A stretch of 64,000 bases of DNA from Myxococcus stipitatus DSM 14675 (lineage in GTDB: Bacteria > Myxococcota > Myxococcia > Myxococcales > Myxococcaceae). The notes beneath the pieces are model-generated. The model was not told the origin of the DNA, ran no database searches, and saw only the letters and a list, made by a program, of their open reading frames with translations. The first letter of the stretch is position 1; every line of letters begins with the position of its first letter. Position numbers and translations under genes: made by a program. Shown here piece after piece: positions 52,481 to 59,599 of this stretch. The stretch covers positions 4,092,001 through 4,156,000 of the forward strand of contig NC_020126.1 in the NCBI RefSeq assembly GCF_000331735.1, in the 5' to 3' direction.

Positions 52481-53149
52481 GTGATGGGGCTCATCCTCAT
52501 CTACCTGTCTTCGGCGGCGTTGCTGGAGTCCCTCTCCATCTACCTGCTGCCCCACGCCGTGTTGAGGGCCCTGCTGCGCAGTCAGTTCGGGTTCTTCCTC
52601 CTGCTGCTGGGCATTCCCTCCGGGCTCTACATGCTGGGGTGGAGGGGCATCGACTTCTTCCTGTGGGCCTTGTCGCCGCGCTTGCTGGTGGTGGACGCGC
52701 AGGGGCTCCGCTCGGGCAAGACGGCCTTCTCGTGGCGCGACTTGCAGTCGGTGGTTCGCAGGCATGACCAGGACCGGATGGACCTCCGGCACCGCCACGG
52801 GAAGTACCGGCTGCGGATGCATCTGTGGAGCGACGCGGACCACCTCGAGGAGCACGTCACCGAGCGCGTCATCTCGACCTTGCTCCCGCGCGTCCACAAG
52901 CAGGTGGTCGCCGGCGAGGAGGTTGCGTTCGGCCCGCTGACGCTCAGCGAGGACGGGGTGGCGCTCAAGCGAAAGCTGTTCCAGTGGGACGACATCGACA
53001 GCATCCGTCTCCAGGACTCGGATGACAGCGGCCTCGCGTCCCGCACCTTGTTCCTCACCGCCAACGGCCGGCTTCACAAAGTGGACGAGGAGAAGATCGT
53101 CAACGCTCCCGTCCTCCTGGCCTATCTCTCGGCACGCCTCGAGAGCTGA
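52481..53149 (+). CDS. Membrane protein with PH-like domain, unknown
   Basis: 222 residues from GTG 52481 (the open frame extends to about 52430, where SPLKHSYVLVFPRYTVHW could be a true N terminus). Two transmembrane helices (LILIYLSSAALLESLSIYLL, FGFFLLLLGIPSGLYMLGWRG) are followed by a beta-rich region with RLLVVDAQGLRSGKTAFSWRDLQSV and a second similar repeat LTLSEDGVALKRKLFQWDDIDSI. These repeats resemble bacterial PH-like domains. It pairs with the next gene, 31 nt downstream, which has the same layout. Function unknown. Confidence 0.65.
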   Translation: MMGLILIYLSSAALLESLSIYLLPHAVLRALLRSQFGFFLLLLGIPSGLYMLGWRGIDFFLWALSPRLLVVDAQGLRSGKTAFSWRDLQSVVRRHDQDRMDLRHRHGKYRLRMHLWSDADHLEEHVTERVISTLLPRVHKQVVAGEEVAFGPLTLSEDGVALKRKLFQWDDIDSIRLQDSDDSGLASRTLFLTANGRLHKVDEEKIVNAPVLLAYLSARLES

Positions 53150-53179
53150 CTTCTCTTCACCCAACACAGACATCACATC

Positions 53180-53674
53180 ATGGAAATCTATCGCTCTCAG
53201 AAGTCGAAGGCGAAGGCCGAGAAGCCTCACGAGTTCTACTACTCGAAGAACAAGCTCATCGCGGGGACCGTCCTCTGGTCCGTGGTGAGCATGGGCGCCA
53301 TCGCGCTCTCCGTCGTCGCCATCTCCAAGTCGAACGCGGGCTGGCTGGCGGCGGCCATCGCCGCGACGATGGTCTGGATGCTCATCGGCTGCATCCGGGG
53401 CCTCACCAACCTGAACACGCCCGTGCTGGTGATTGGCGCGGACGGCATCCTCTTCCCCGATGGGGTGCTCATTGCCTGGGAGGACATCGAGGAGAACACG
53501 TACCTGAGCCAGTCCTACATGGGCATCCCCACGGGCCGGTTCATCAGCGTCACGACGCGGCTGAAGAAGCCGAAGCGCAAGGCGCTGCGGGTCTTCGCGC
53601 TCGACATGACGAGCGACGAGTACCTGGAGATCTGTGACCGCTACATCCAGCGTCACTACGGAGACGAGGAGTAG
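53180..53674 (+). CDS. Membrane protein with PH-like domain, unknown (second of pair)
   Basis: 164 residues. Two transmembrane helices (LIAGTVLWSVVSMGAIALSVVAI, AAAIAATMVWMLIGCIRG) precede VLVIGADGILFPDGVLIAWEDIEE, the same strand-turn-strand pattern as in its neighbour. The C-terminal part is charged and ends EICDRYIQRHYGDEE. Probably an STM3941-like small membrane protein; no function known. Convergent with the aryl-polyene operon, separated by a hairpin. Confidence 0.65.
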   Translation: MEIYRSQKSKAKAEKPHEFYYSKNKLIAGTVLWSVVSMGAIALSVVAISKSNAGWLAAAIAATMVWMLIGCIRGLTNLNTPVLVIGADGILFPDGVLIAWEDIEENTYLSQSYMGIPTGRFISVTTRLKKPKRKALRVFALDMTSDEYLEICDRYIQRHYGDEE

Positions 53675-53692
53675 TCCCTCGCCAGGTGCCCC

Positions 53693-53728
53693 GGCGGATG
53701 AAGCGGGCCTGGCCTCGCCTCATCCGCC
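53693..53728. terminator. Hairpin between convergent units
   Basis: GGCGGATGA and TCATCCGCC form a perfect 9-bp stem across the gap between the PH-like gene (ends 53674) and the end of the aryl-polyene operon (53746). No U-run, so a bidirectional terminator of uncertain strength. Confidence 0.55.
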
Positions 53729-53745
53729 CGGTGGCGGGCGTGCCG

Positions 53746-54195
53746 CTACTTGGAGCCGCCCTTGGAGACCTTCGCGTAGGTCCCCTTGAGCGCGACACCC
53801 ACGACGAACGAGCCGGCGTGGCACTCGATTTCGGCCGCGTTCTGCAGCTCGTTCTTCTTGTAATAGCTGACGATGTTCACCACGGCGTTGGCGCCGCGCT
53901 TCTTGGCGCTTTCCTGGAGCGAAATCAGCGCCGACAGGGTGGCCCACTTGCAGCCCTCCTCGTCCGACTTGCCCACGCCGTTGGTCTTCTTGTTGGTGGT
54001 CTCCGAGCCCAGCTCCTCCTGGACCGCGGGCGTCTTCGCGCCCGCCAGGTAGAACTTCACCGAGCCGTCCAGCTTGTCCTTGGCCTGCGGCATCTCCAGG
54101 ACGGACTTGAGCGGAATCATGTAGACGGTGTCCCGCGCCAGGGCCGGGCTGGACACGGTGAGCGCGAGCAGCGACAGCAACAGGGGCTTCTTCAT
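53746..54195 (-). CDS. Exported accessory protein of the aryl-polyene operon
   Basis: 149 residues from ATG 54195, with a signal peptide (LLLSLLALTVSSPALA). The mature part contains VYMIPLKSVLEMPQAKDKL, SDEEGCKWATLSALISLQESAKKRGANAVVNIVSYYKK and IECHAGSFVVGVALKGTYAK, matching a small family often mis-annotated as an excinuclease ATPase subunit that occurs in aryl-polyene clusters. Two Cys could form a disulfide. It is the last gene, 11 nt after the ketosynthase stop. A periplasmic or outer-membrane role in pigment placement is inferred. Confidence 0.7.
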   Translation of the reverse strand: MKKPLLLSLLALTVSSPALARDTVYMIPLKSVLEMPQAKDKLDGSVKFYLAGAKTPAVQEELGSETTNKKTNGVGKSDEEGCKWATLSALISLQESAKKRGANAVVNIVSYYKKNELQNAAEIECHAGSFVVGVALKGTYAKVSKGGSK

Positions 54196-54206
54196 TGAGT
54201 GCTCCG

Positions 54207-55445
54207 TCAGTGCCACCGGCGGAAGATCAACGACGTGTTGATGCCGCCGAAGGCGAAGTTGTTGGACATGACGACGTCGGTCTCGATTCTTCGTCCATCG
54301 CCTGTCACGTAGTCCAGCGGGGCGCAGCGAGGGTCCACCGAGGCCGCGTCCAGGTGCAGCGTGGGCGCGAACCAGCCGCTCCGCATCATCTCGATGGTCA
54401 TCCACGCCTCCAGCGCACCGCACGCGCCCAGGGTGTGGCCCATGTAGCTCTTGAGTGACGAGATGGTCATCCGCTCGCCGAACACCTGGTGCGTGGCGGT
54501 GCTCTCCGCGACGTCGCCCGTGTCGGTGGCCGTGCCGTGCGCATTCACATACGCGACGGTGCCCGGCTCCAGCGCCGCGTCCTCCAGCGCCAGCCGCATG
54601 GCCTGCGCCATGGTCTCCGAGTGGGGCTGGGTGATGTGCCGTCCGTCGCTGTTGGTGCCGTAGCCCACCAGCTCCGCGTAGATGCGAGCGCCTCGGGCCC
54701 GGGCGTGCTCCAGCTCCTCCAGCACGAGCGTGCACGCGCCTTCACCCAGCACCAGGCCGTCGCGCTCCGCGTGGAAGGGGCGGGGCGTGAGCTCCGGGGT
54801 GGCGTTGTTCTTCGTGCTGGTGGCGAACAGGGTGTCGAACACCGCGGCGCCCGTGGCGTCCAGCTCCTCGGCGCCTCCGGCGAGCATCGCCACCTGGCGG
54901 CCCATCTTGATGGCCTCGTACGCGTAGCCGATGCCCTGGCTGCCGGAGGTGCACGCGCTCGACGTGGTGATGATGCGGCCGGTGAGGCCGAAGAAGACGC
55001 CGATGTTCACCGCGGCCGTATGGGACATGGACCGCACGTAGGACGTGGCGGTGATGCCCTCGGTCGACTTCGCCATCAGCATCCGGCCGAAGTCGGCGAT
55101 GGCGGGCGGAGAGCCCGTGGACGAGCCATAGGACACGCCCATCTTCCCGCTCGACAGGAGCGGGTCTCCCAGCAGCCCCGCGTCGACGAGCGCGAGCTCA
55201 CTGGCGCGCGTCGCCAGCAGCGCCACCCGGCCCATGCCGCGCATCGTCTTGCGCGAGTACGTCTGCGGCGGCAATTCGAAGGGCGCGGCGGGCGCACCCA
55301 CCTGGGTGTTGAGCCCGTCGTACTGCTTCCAGTCCTCGATGACCTGCACGGCATTGCGCAGCGACTTCAGCCGAGCCTCCACCTGAGGCCAGTCATGGCC
55401 CAGGGGACTCAGGGCACCCACACCCGTGACGACGACCCGCTTCAT
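54207..55445 (-). CDS. Beta-ketoacyl-ACP synthase (FabF-like), aryl-polyene
   Basis: 412 residues from ATG 55445 overlapping the ketoreductase stop (ATGA). The catalytic Cys165 is in TSSACTSGSQG, His303 in NAHGTATDTGD, Lys332 and His337 in SLKSYMGHTLGACG, so it is a full condensing enzyme. In aryl-polyene pathways such enzymes extend the aryl starter by malonyl units. A second ketosynthase, clearly distinct in sequence, is at 56630-57811; related clusters use one extender plus a partner subunit. Confidence 0.92.
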   Translation of the reverse strand: MKRVVVTGVGALSPLGHDWPQVEARLKSLRNAVQVIEDWKQYDGLNTQVGAPAAPFELPPQTYSRKTMRGMGRVALLATRASELALVDAGLLGDPLLSSGKMGVSYGSSTGSPPAIADFGRMLMAKSTEGITATSYVRSMSHTAAVNIGVFFGLTGRIITTSSACTSGSQGIGYAYEAIKMGRQVAMLAGGAEELDATGAAVFDTLFATSTKNNATPELTPRPFHAERDGLVLGEGACTLVLEELEHARARGARIYAELVGYGTNSDGRHITQPHSETMAQAMRLALEDAALEPGTVAYVNAHGTATDTGDVAESTATHQVFGERMTISSLKSYMGHTLGACGALEAWMTIEMMRSGWFAPTLHLDAASVDPRCAPLDYVTGDGRRIETDVVMSNNFAFGGINTSLIFRRWH

Positions 55446-56173
55446 CCGAACAGTCCCCCGTTCACCGAAATGACCTGCCGCGTGACGTAGCCCGCGTCCT
55501 CGCTCATCAGGAAGCTCACCGCGGCGGCGACCTCCTCGGGCTTGCCCATGCGCCGGGCCGGAATCATCTTCAGCGCCTCCTCGACGACGTGGGGCTCCAC
55601 CATCTCCGTGTCGATGAGCCCCGGCGCCACGCAGTTCACCGTGATGCCTCGGCTGGCCAGCTCCACCGCCAGCGCCTTCGTCGCGCCGATGATGCCCGCC
55701 TTCGCCGCGCTGTAGTTCACCTGTCCCCGGTTCCCGATGAGGCCGGACACGGACGCCAGCGTGACGATGCGCCCGGGCTTGCGCCGGCGGACCAGCGGCA
55801 TGCAGAGGGGGTTGAGCACGTTGTAGAACGCGTCCAGGTTGGTGTGGATGACCGCGTCCCAGTCCTCGGCGGGCATGGCGGGGAAGGCGTTGTCCCGGGC
55901 GATGCCCGCGTTGCACACCACGCCGTAGTAGCAGCCGTGCGCCTCCAGGTCCGCGGCCAGGACTCGCTCCGTCTCCGCGCGGTCGGCCACGTCGAAGCGC
56001 AGGACGCGCGAGGCTCGGCCCTGCTCACGGACCTGCGCGGCCACGGCTTCCGCCTCCTCCACCTTCGAGCGGCAGTGCACCACCACGTCGAAGCCATCCT
56101 TCGCCAGCCGCAGGGCGATGGCGCGGCCGATGCCTCGGCTCGAGCCCGTCACCAGTACCGTCTTCTCACTCAT
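55442..56173 (-). CDS. 3-oxoacyl-ACP reductase (FabG-like), aryl-polyene
   Basis: 243 residues, short-chain dehydrogenase fold. The NADPH-binding VTGSSRGIG is at 8-16; the catalytic set is Asn112, Ser141 (ASVSG), Tyr154 and Lys158 (YSAAK). It reduces the beta-keto group after each condensation. It overlaps the dehydratase stop by 8 nt and the downstream ketosynthase start by 4 nt. The assignment is firm; the role in the polyene pathway follows from the operon. Confidence 0.93.
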   Translation of the reverse strand: MSEKTVLVTGSSRGIGRAIALRLAKDGFDVVVHCRSKVEEAEAVAAQVREQGRASRVLRFDVADRAETERVLAADLEAHGCYYGVVCNAGIARDNAFPAMPAEDWDAVIHTNLDAFYNVLNPLCMPLVRRRKPGRIVTLASVSGLIGNRGQVNYSAAKAGIIGATKALAVELASRGITVNCVAPGLIDTEMVEPHVVEEALKMIPARRMGKPEEVAAAVSFLMSEDAGYVTRQVISVNGGLFG

Positions 56174-56630
56174 CCTTGCCCACCTTCGTCACGTCGAACG
56201 AGGCCGGAGGCTGGAACACCGTCAGCGCCGCCGTGGCCACCGTCTCTCCTTCAATCCCCAGGGTGCAGTCGAACTGGCTCATCCCGTTGTCCGTCCAGAA
56301 CTGCCGGCGGACCTCGATGCGCAGGTGCTCGCCGACCTTGAACGTGGGGCGGTGGCACTCGTACTTGCGCGTGCCCAGCAGGAAGCCCAGGGGTTGGGGC
56401 TCGCCGCGCAGCCGCTGTCTCCAGCCCGCGTAGGCCGCGATGGCCTGCGCCATGAACTCGATGCCCACCCAGCCGCCCACGACGCCGGACTCCTGGAACA
56501 GACAGTCCTCGCGAATCGTCACCTCGGCGACGAGGCTCTCCTCGTCCCCCTCCACCGCGCGGTCAATCAGCCGCATGCGGTCGGCGTGGGGGACGATCTC
56601 GGAGATGTCGAAGGTGATGGGCGTGCGCAT
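56166..56630 (-). CDS. Hotdog 3-hydroxyacyl-ACP dehydratase (ApeP-like)
   Basis: 154 residues from ATG 56630, the adenine of which overlaps the ketosynthase stop (TGATG). IVPHADRMRLID with His15 and VGIEFMAQAIAAYAG with Glu58 are the features of the ApeP/FabZ-like dehydratases of aryl-polyene clusters. The enzyme removes water to give the trans double bonds. The longer open frame to 56774 lies inside the ketosynthase gene and is not used. Confidence 0.85.
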   Translation of the reverse strand: MRTPITFDISEIVPHADRMRLIDRAVEGDEESLVAEVTIREDCLFQESGVVGGWVGIEFMAQAIAAYAGWRQRLRGEPQPLGFLLGTRKYECHRPTFKVGEHLRIEVRRQFWTDNGMSQFDCTLGIEGETVATAALTVFQPPASFDVTKVGKDE

Positions 56631-57811
56631 CAGGCCCTTCCCAGCAGCAGCGCGGCATTGCTGCCGCCAAAGGCGAACGAGTTGCTCAGGACATAGCGCG
56701 GGGGCTGGCCCAGCGCCGTCCCGGGCTTCACCAGCGACAGGGCGGGGAGCAATGGGTCCGGCTCGCCATCCCACCAGTGGGGCGGCAGGCGTCCTCGGGC
56801 TTCATCCGTGAGGGTGAGCCAGCACAGCGCGGCCTCCAGCGCTCCCGCCGCGCCCAGCGTGTGGCCGGTGAGCGGCTTCGTGGAGCTGCACGGCACACCG
56901 TCACCCAGCAGCGCCCGCACCGCGCGGCTCTCCATCGCGTCGTTCTGGGGTGTCGCGGTGCCGTGCAGGTTGACGTAGCCCACGTCGCTCGGGGTGATTC
57001 CCGCGCGCTCCAGGGCCGTCCGCATGGCGATGAGGGCGCCTCGGCCTCCCGGCTCGGGGGCGGAGAGGTGGTGGGCGTCCGAGGACTCGCCCCAGCCCGC
57101 GAGGCACACCGGCCCCGGCTCACGGGTCATCAGGAACAGGGCCGCGGCCTCGCCGATGTTGATGCCCTGGCGGTGGACGCTCATCGGGTTGCAGCGCGCG
57201 TCGCTCACCGAGTCGAGCGACGAGAAGCCCGCCACGGTGAAGCGACACAGCGCGTCCGCGCCTCCCGTGATGACCGCGTCGGCCACCCCCATGCGCAGCA
57301 GCCGCGCGGCGGTGGCCAGGGACTTGGCGCTGGAGGAGCACGCGGTGGAGATGACGAGCGAGGGGCCCCGCGTGCCCAGCACGTGGGTCAGCGCCAGGGC
57401 CGGGGAGCCCAACTCCTGCTGCCGCACATCGAAGTGCCCGGGGAGCTGGCCCGAGGCCTCGCGCGCGAGGATGGCGGCTTCACTCTCGCCGATGCCCGAG
57501 GTGCTGGTGCCCAGCACCACGGCCACCCGCTCCGGGCCATGGCGCCGCAGGGCTTCATCCACCGCGGGGCGAATCTGCTCCAGCGCGGTGAGCAGCAGCG
57601 CGTTGTTGCGGCTGCGCAGCGGCACGGGCAGCGCGTCCGTGGAGACGAGCGGCGCGGTGACCTGCCCGACGTGGAGCGGGCGGTCCGCGAAGTCGGGGCT
57701 CGAGGCCACGCCGGTCGGCTGGTCACCGAAGAGGGCCTGGGTGACTTCGCGACGGCCGACGCCCAGGGCGCACACCAGACCCAGGTCGTTCAAGAAGACG
57801 GGCGGAGACAT
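56630..57811 (-). CDS. Beta-ketoacyl-ACP synthase, second copy, aryl-polyene
   Basis: 393 residues. Cys158 lies in ISTACSSSAKSL, His283 in NLHGTATPQND, Lys312 and His317 in TKPLTGHTLGAAG, so all catalytic residues are present. It differs from the ketosynthase at 54207-55445 over most of its length and probably starts or primes chains, or partners with it. The start is 4 nt after the DUF3261 stop. Together with the reductase and dehydratase it completes one cycle of polyene extension. Confidence 0.92.
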   Translation of the reverse strand: MSPPVFLNDLGLVCALGVGRREVTQALFGDQPTGVASSPDFADRPLHVGQVTAPLVSTDALPVPLRSRNNALLLTALEQIRPAVDEALRRHGPERVAVVLGTSTSGIGESEAAILAREASGQLPGHFDVRQQELGSPALALTHVLGTRGPSLVISTACSSSAKSLATAARLLRMGVADAVITGGADALCRFTVAGFSSLDSVSDARCNPMSVHRQGINIGEAAALFLMTREPGPVCLAGWGESSDAHHLSAPEPGGRGALIAMRTALERAGITPSDVGYVNLHGTATPQNDAMESRAVRALLGDGVPCSSTKPLTGHTLGAAGALEAALCWLTLTDEARGRLPPHWWDGEPDPLLPALSLVKPGTALGQPPRYVLSNSFAFGGSNAALLLGRA

Positions 57812-57815
57812 GGGC

Positions 57816-58382
57816 TCATTCCTCCGAGAGGCGTGACTCGATGGTCAGCCGGTAGTGCTCCGCCAGGTTGACCAGCTCCGCGCGGCCCACCCAAGGGGGT
57901 TGGCCAGCATAACGCACGGACAGCCATTCCTTGTCCCCCTGGCGCAGGACGCGCTGTCCCGGGGCGTCCTCCAGCGTCCAGCCCTCGGGCAGCGCCGCAC
58001 GCACCGTGGCGGCCGGCCAGTACACGAGCTGGAGGTCCCGAATCACGGTCCGGGATTGGAACTGCGCGGGCACCCGGGCGTCGCGCTCCTCTTCCAGACG
58101 GGCACCATCCCACTGGAGGGTGATGACCCGCTGGCTCAGCGCGAACCCGGCCAGCCGCACCGCGGAGGCATCTATCTCCACCAGGGCTTCCAGCGAGCGC
58201 GGGCCGCCCGGGTCCATTTCATGCGCGAAGCTCAGCTGTTGCGACAGGCTCACGCTGCCGCCGAAGTCCGACGGCGACAACGCGAGCGACGGCAACGCCA
58301 CCTCCGGCGCCACGGGTCGTGGAGCCGGGGTGGCGCAGGAAGCAAGGCCGAGCAGGGCCAGGCTGACAATCAGGGCGCGCAC
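57816..58382 (-). CDS. DUF3261-like lipoprotein of the aryl-polyene operon
   Basis: 188 residues from GTG 58382, overlapping the flavoprotein gene by 13 nt. A lipoprotein signal (ALIVSLALLGLASCATP) is followed by a beta-rich domain with SVSLSQQLSFAHE, ALVEIDASAVRLAGFALSQRVITLQWDG and QLVYWPAATVRAALPEGW, the DUF3261 pattern found in aryl-polyene clusters. It should sit in the outer membrane and help place the polyene-lipid. The longer upstream frame lies in the flavoprotein gene. Confidence 0.8.
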   Translation of the reverse strand: MRALIVSLALLGLASCATPAPRPVAPEVALPSLALSPSDFGGSVSLSQQLSFAHEMDPGGPRSLEALVEIDASAVRLAGFALSQRVITLQWDGARLEEERDARVPAQFQSRTVIRDLQLVYWPAATVRAALPEGWTLEDAPGQRVLRQGDKEWLSVRYAGQPPWVGRAELVNLAEHYRLTIESRLSEE

Positions 58383-59599
58383 AGCTTCTCGAGCACTCCG
58401 AGCCGACGCTTGCTGTCGGCCACGAAGGGGTTCTCCTTGTCCCACGCGTAGCCCGCGAGGATGGAGGAGATCATCTTGCGAATCTCGGGCGAGGAGTTGG
58501 GGTGGAAGATGACGTCCTGGAAGCCGCCCTCGTACCAGGACTCGACGAAGGTGCGGAACGTGTCCACGCCGGACTTGAGCGGCACCGCGTAGTCGCGCTC
58601 CCAGTCCACCGTCTCGCCCGCGAACGAACGGGCGATGCACCGGGCCGCGAGGCTCGCGGACTTCACGGCGATGGTGACGCCCGAGGAGAACACCGGGTCC
58701 AGGAACTCACCCGCGTTGCCCAGCAGCGCGAAGCCGTTGCCCCACAGGGACTTCACGTTCGCCGCGTAGCCGGTGATGGCGCGCGCGGGCGTGTCCCAGA
58801 CGGCGTCCTTGAGCAGCTTCGTCAGCTCCGGGTCCTCCGCGACGATGGCCTTCAGCCGCTCGGTCTCCGTGCCCTGGAACTGCTCCAGGTACTCGCGCTT
58901 GGCCACCACGCCCAACGAGCAGCGGCCGTTGGAGAAGGGGATGGTCCAGTACCAGACGTGCACGTGCTTGGGGTGCGTGGTGATGCGAATCTTGTTCCGG
59001 TCGAAGGTGCCCGGGGCCACGCGGTCCTCGACGTGGGTGAAGAGCGCGCCGCGCACGGGGAAGTTCGACGGCGTCTCCAGCGAGAGGAGCCGGGGCAGCA
59101 CGCGGCCGAAGCCGCTGGCGTCGAGCAGGAAGCGGGCCTGGACGCGGTACTGCTCACCCTCGGGCGAGCGCACGGTGAGCTCGGGCGTGGCGCCGGAGAC
59201 GTCGACGGACTCGACGGTGTGGCGGAAGCGCAGCGTCGCGCCCTTGCGCTCCGCGGCGAGCGCCAGCACGTGGTCGAAGTGGGCGCGCTGCACCTGGTAC
59301 GTGGTGCCCCAGCCCTGCGTGAACTTCTCGCGGAAGTCGAACTCCGTGTACTTCGTGCCGCGCACGAAGGACGCGCCGTTCTTGTACTGGAAGCCCGCCT
59401 CGACGACGTCCTGCAGCATGCCCGCTTCCTCGATGTACTCCATGCTCTGCGGGAGCAGGCTCTCGCCGATGGAGAAGCGAGGGAACTGCTCACGCTCCAG
59501 GATCAACACCTGACGGCCCTGTTTGCGCAAAAGCCCCGCGGCCACCGAGCCCGACGGACCCGCACCAATGATGACGACTTCGGTCTTCTCTACCTTCAC
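58370..59599 (-). CDS. Halogenase-like FAD-dependent enzyme in the aryl-polyene operon
   Basis: 409 residues from GTG 59599, overlapping the MMPL stop by 4 nt (GTGA). FAD-binding IIGAGPSGSVAAGLL is at 10-24; FQYKNGASF supplies Lys73 at the halogenase lysine position; VWYWTIP gives the signature WxWxIP at 216-221; LGNAGEFLDPVFSSG closes the flavin site. It belongs to the branch that includes phenol/pyrrole-type halogenases and the flavoproteins of xanthomonadin and flexirubin clusters. It may brominate or chlorinate the aryl ring, but some family members act as oxygenases or reductases. Confidence 0.82.
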   Translation of the reverse strand: MKVEKTEVVIIGAGPSGSVAAGLLRKQGRQVLILEREQFPRFSIGESLLPQSMEYIEEAGMLQDVVEAGFQYKNGASFVRGTKYTEFDFREKFTQGWGTTYQVQRAHFDHVLALAAERKGATLRFRHTVESVDVSGATPELTVRSPEGEQYRVQARFLLDASGFGRVLPRLLSLETPSNFPVRGALFTHVEDRVAPGTFDRNKIRITTHPKHVHVWYWTIPFSNGRCSLGVVAKREYLEQFQGTETERLKAIVAEDPELTKLLKDAVWDTPARAITGYAANVKSLWGNGFALLGNAGEFLDPVFSSGVTIAVKSASLAARCIARSFAGETVDWERDYAVPLKSGVDTFRTFVESWYEGGFQDVIFHPNSSPEIRKMISSILAGYAWDKENPFVADSKRRLGVLEKLCAP

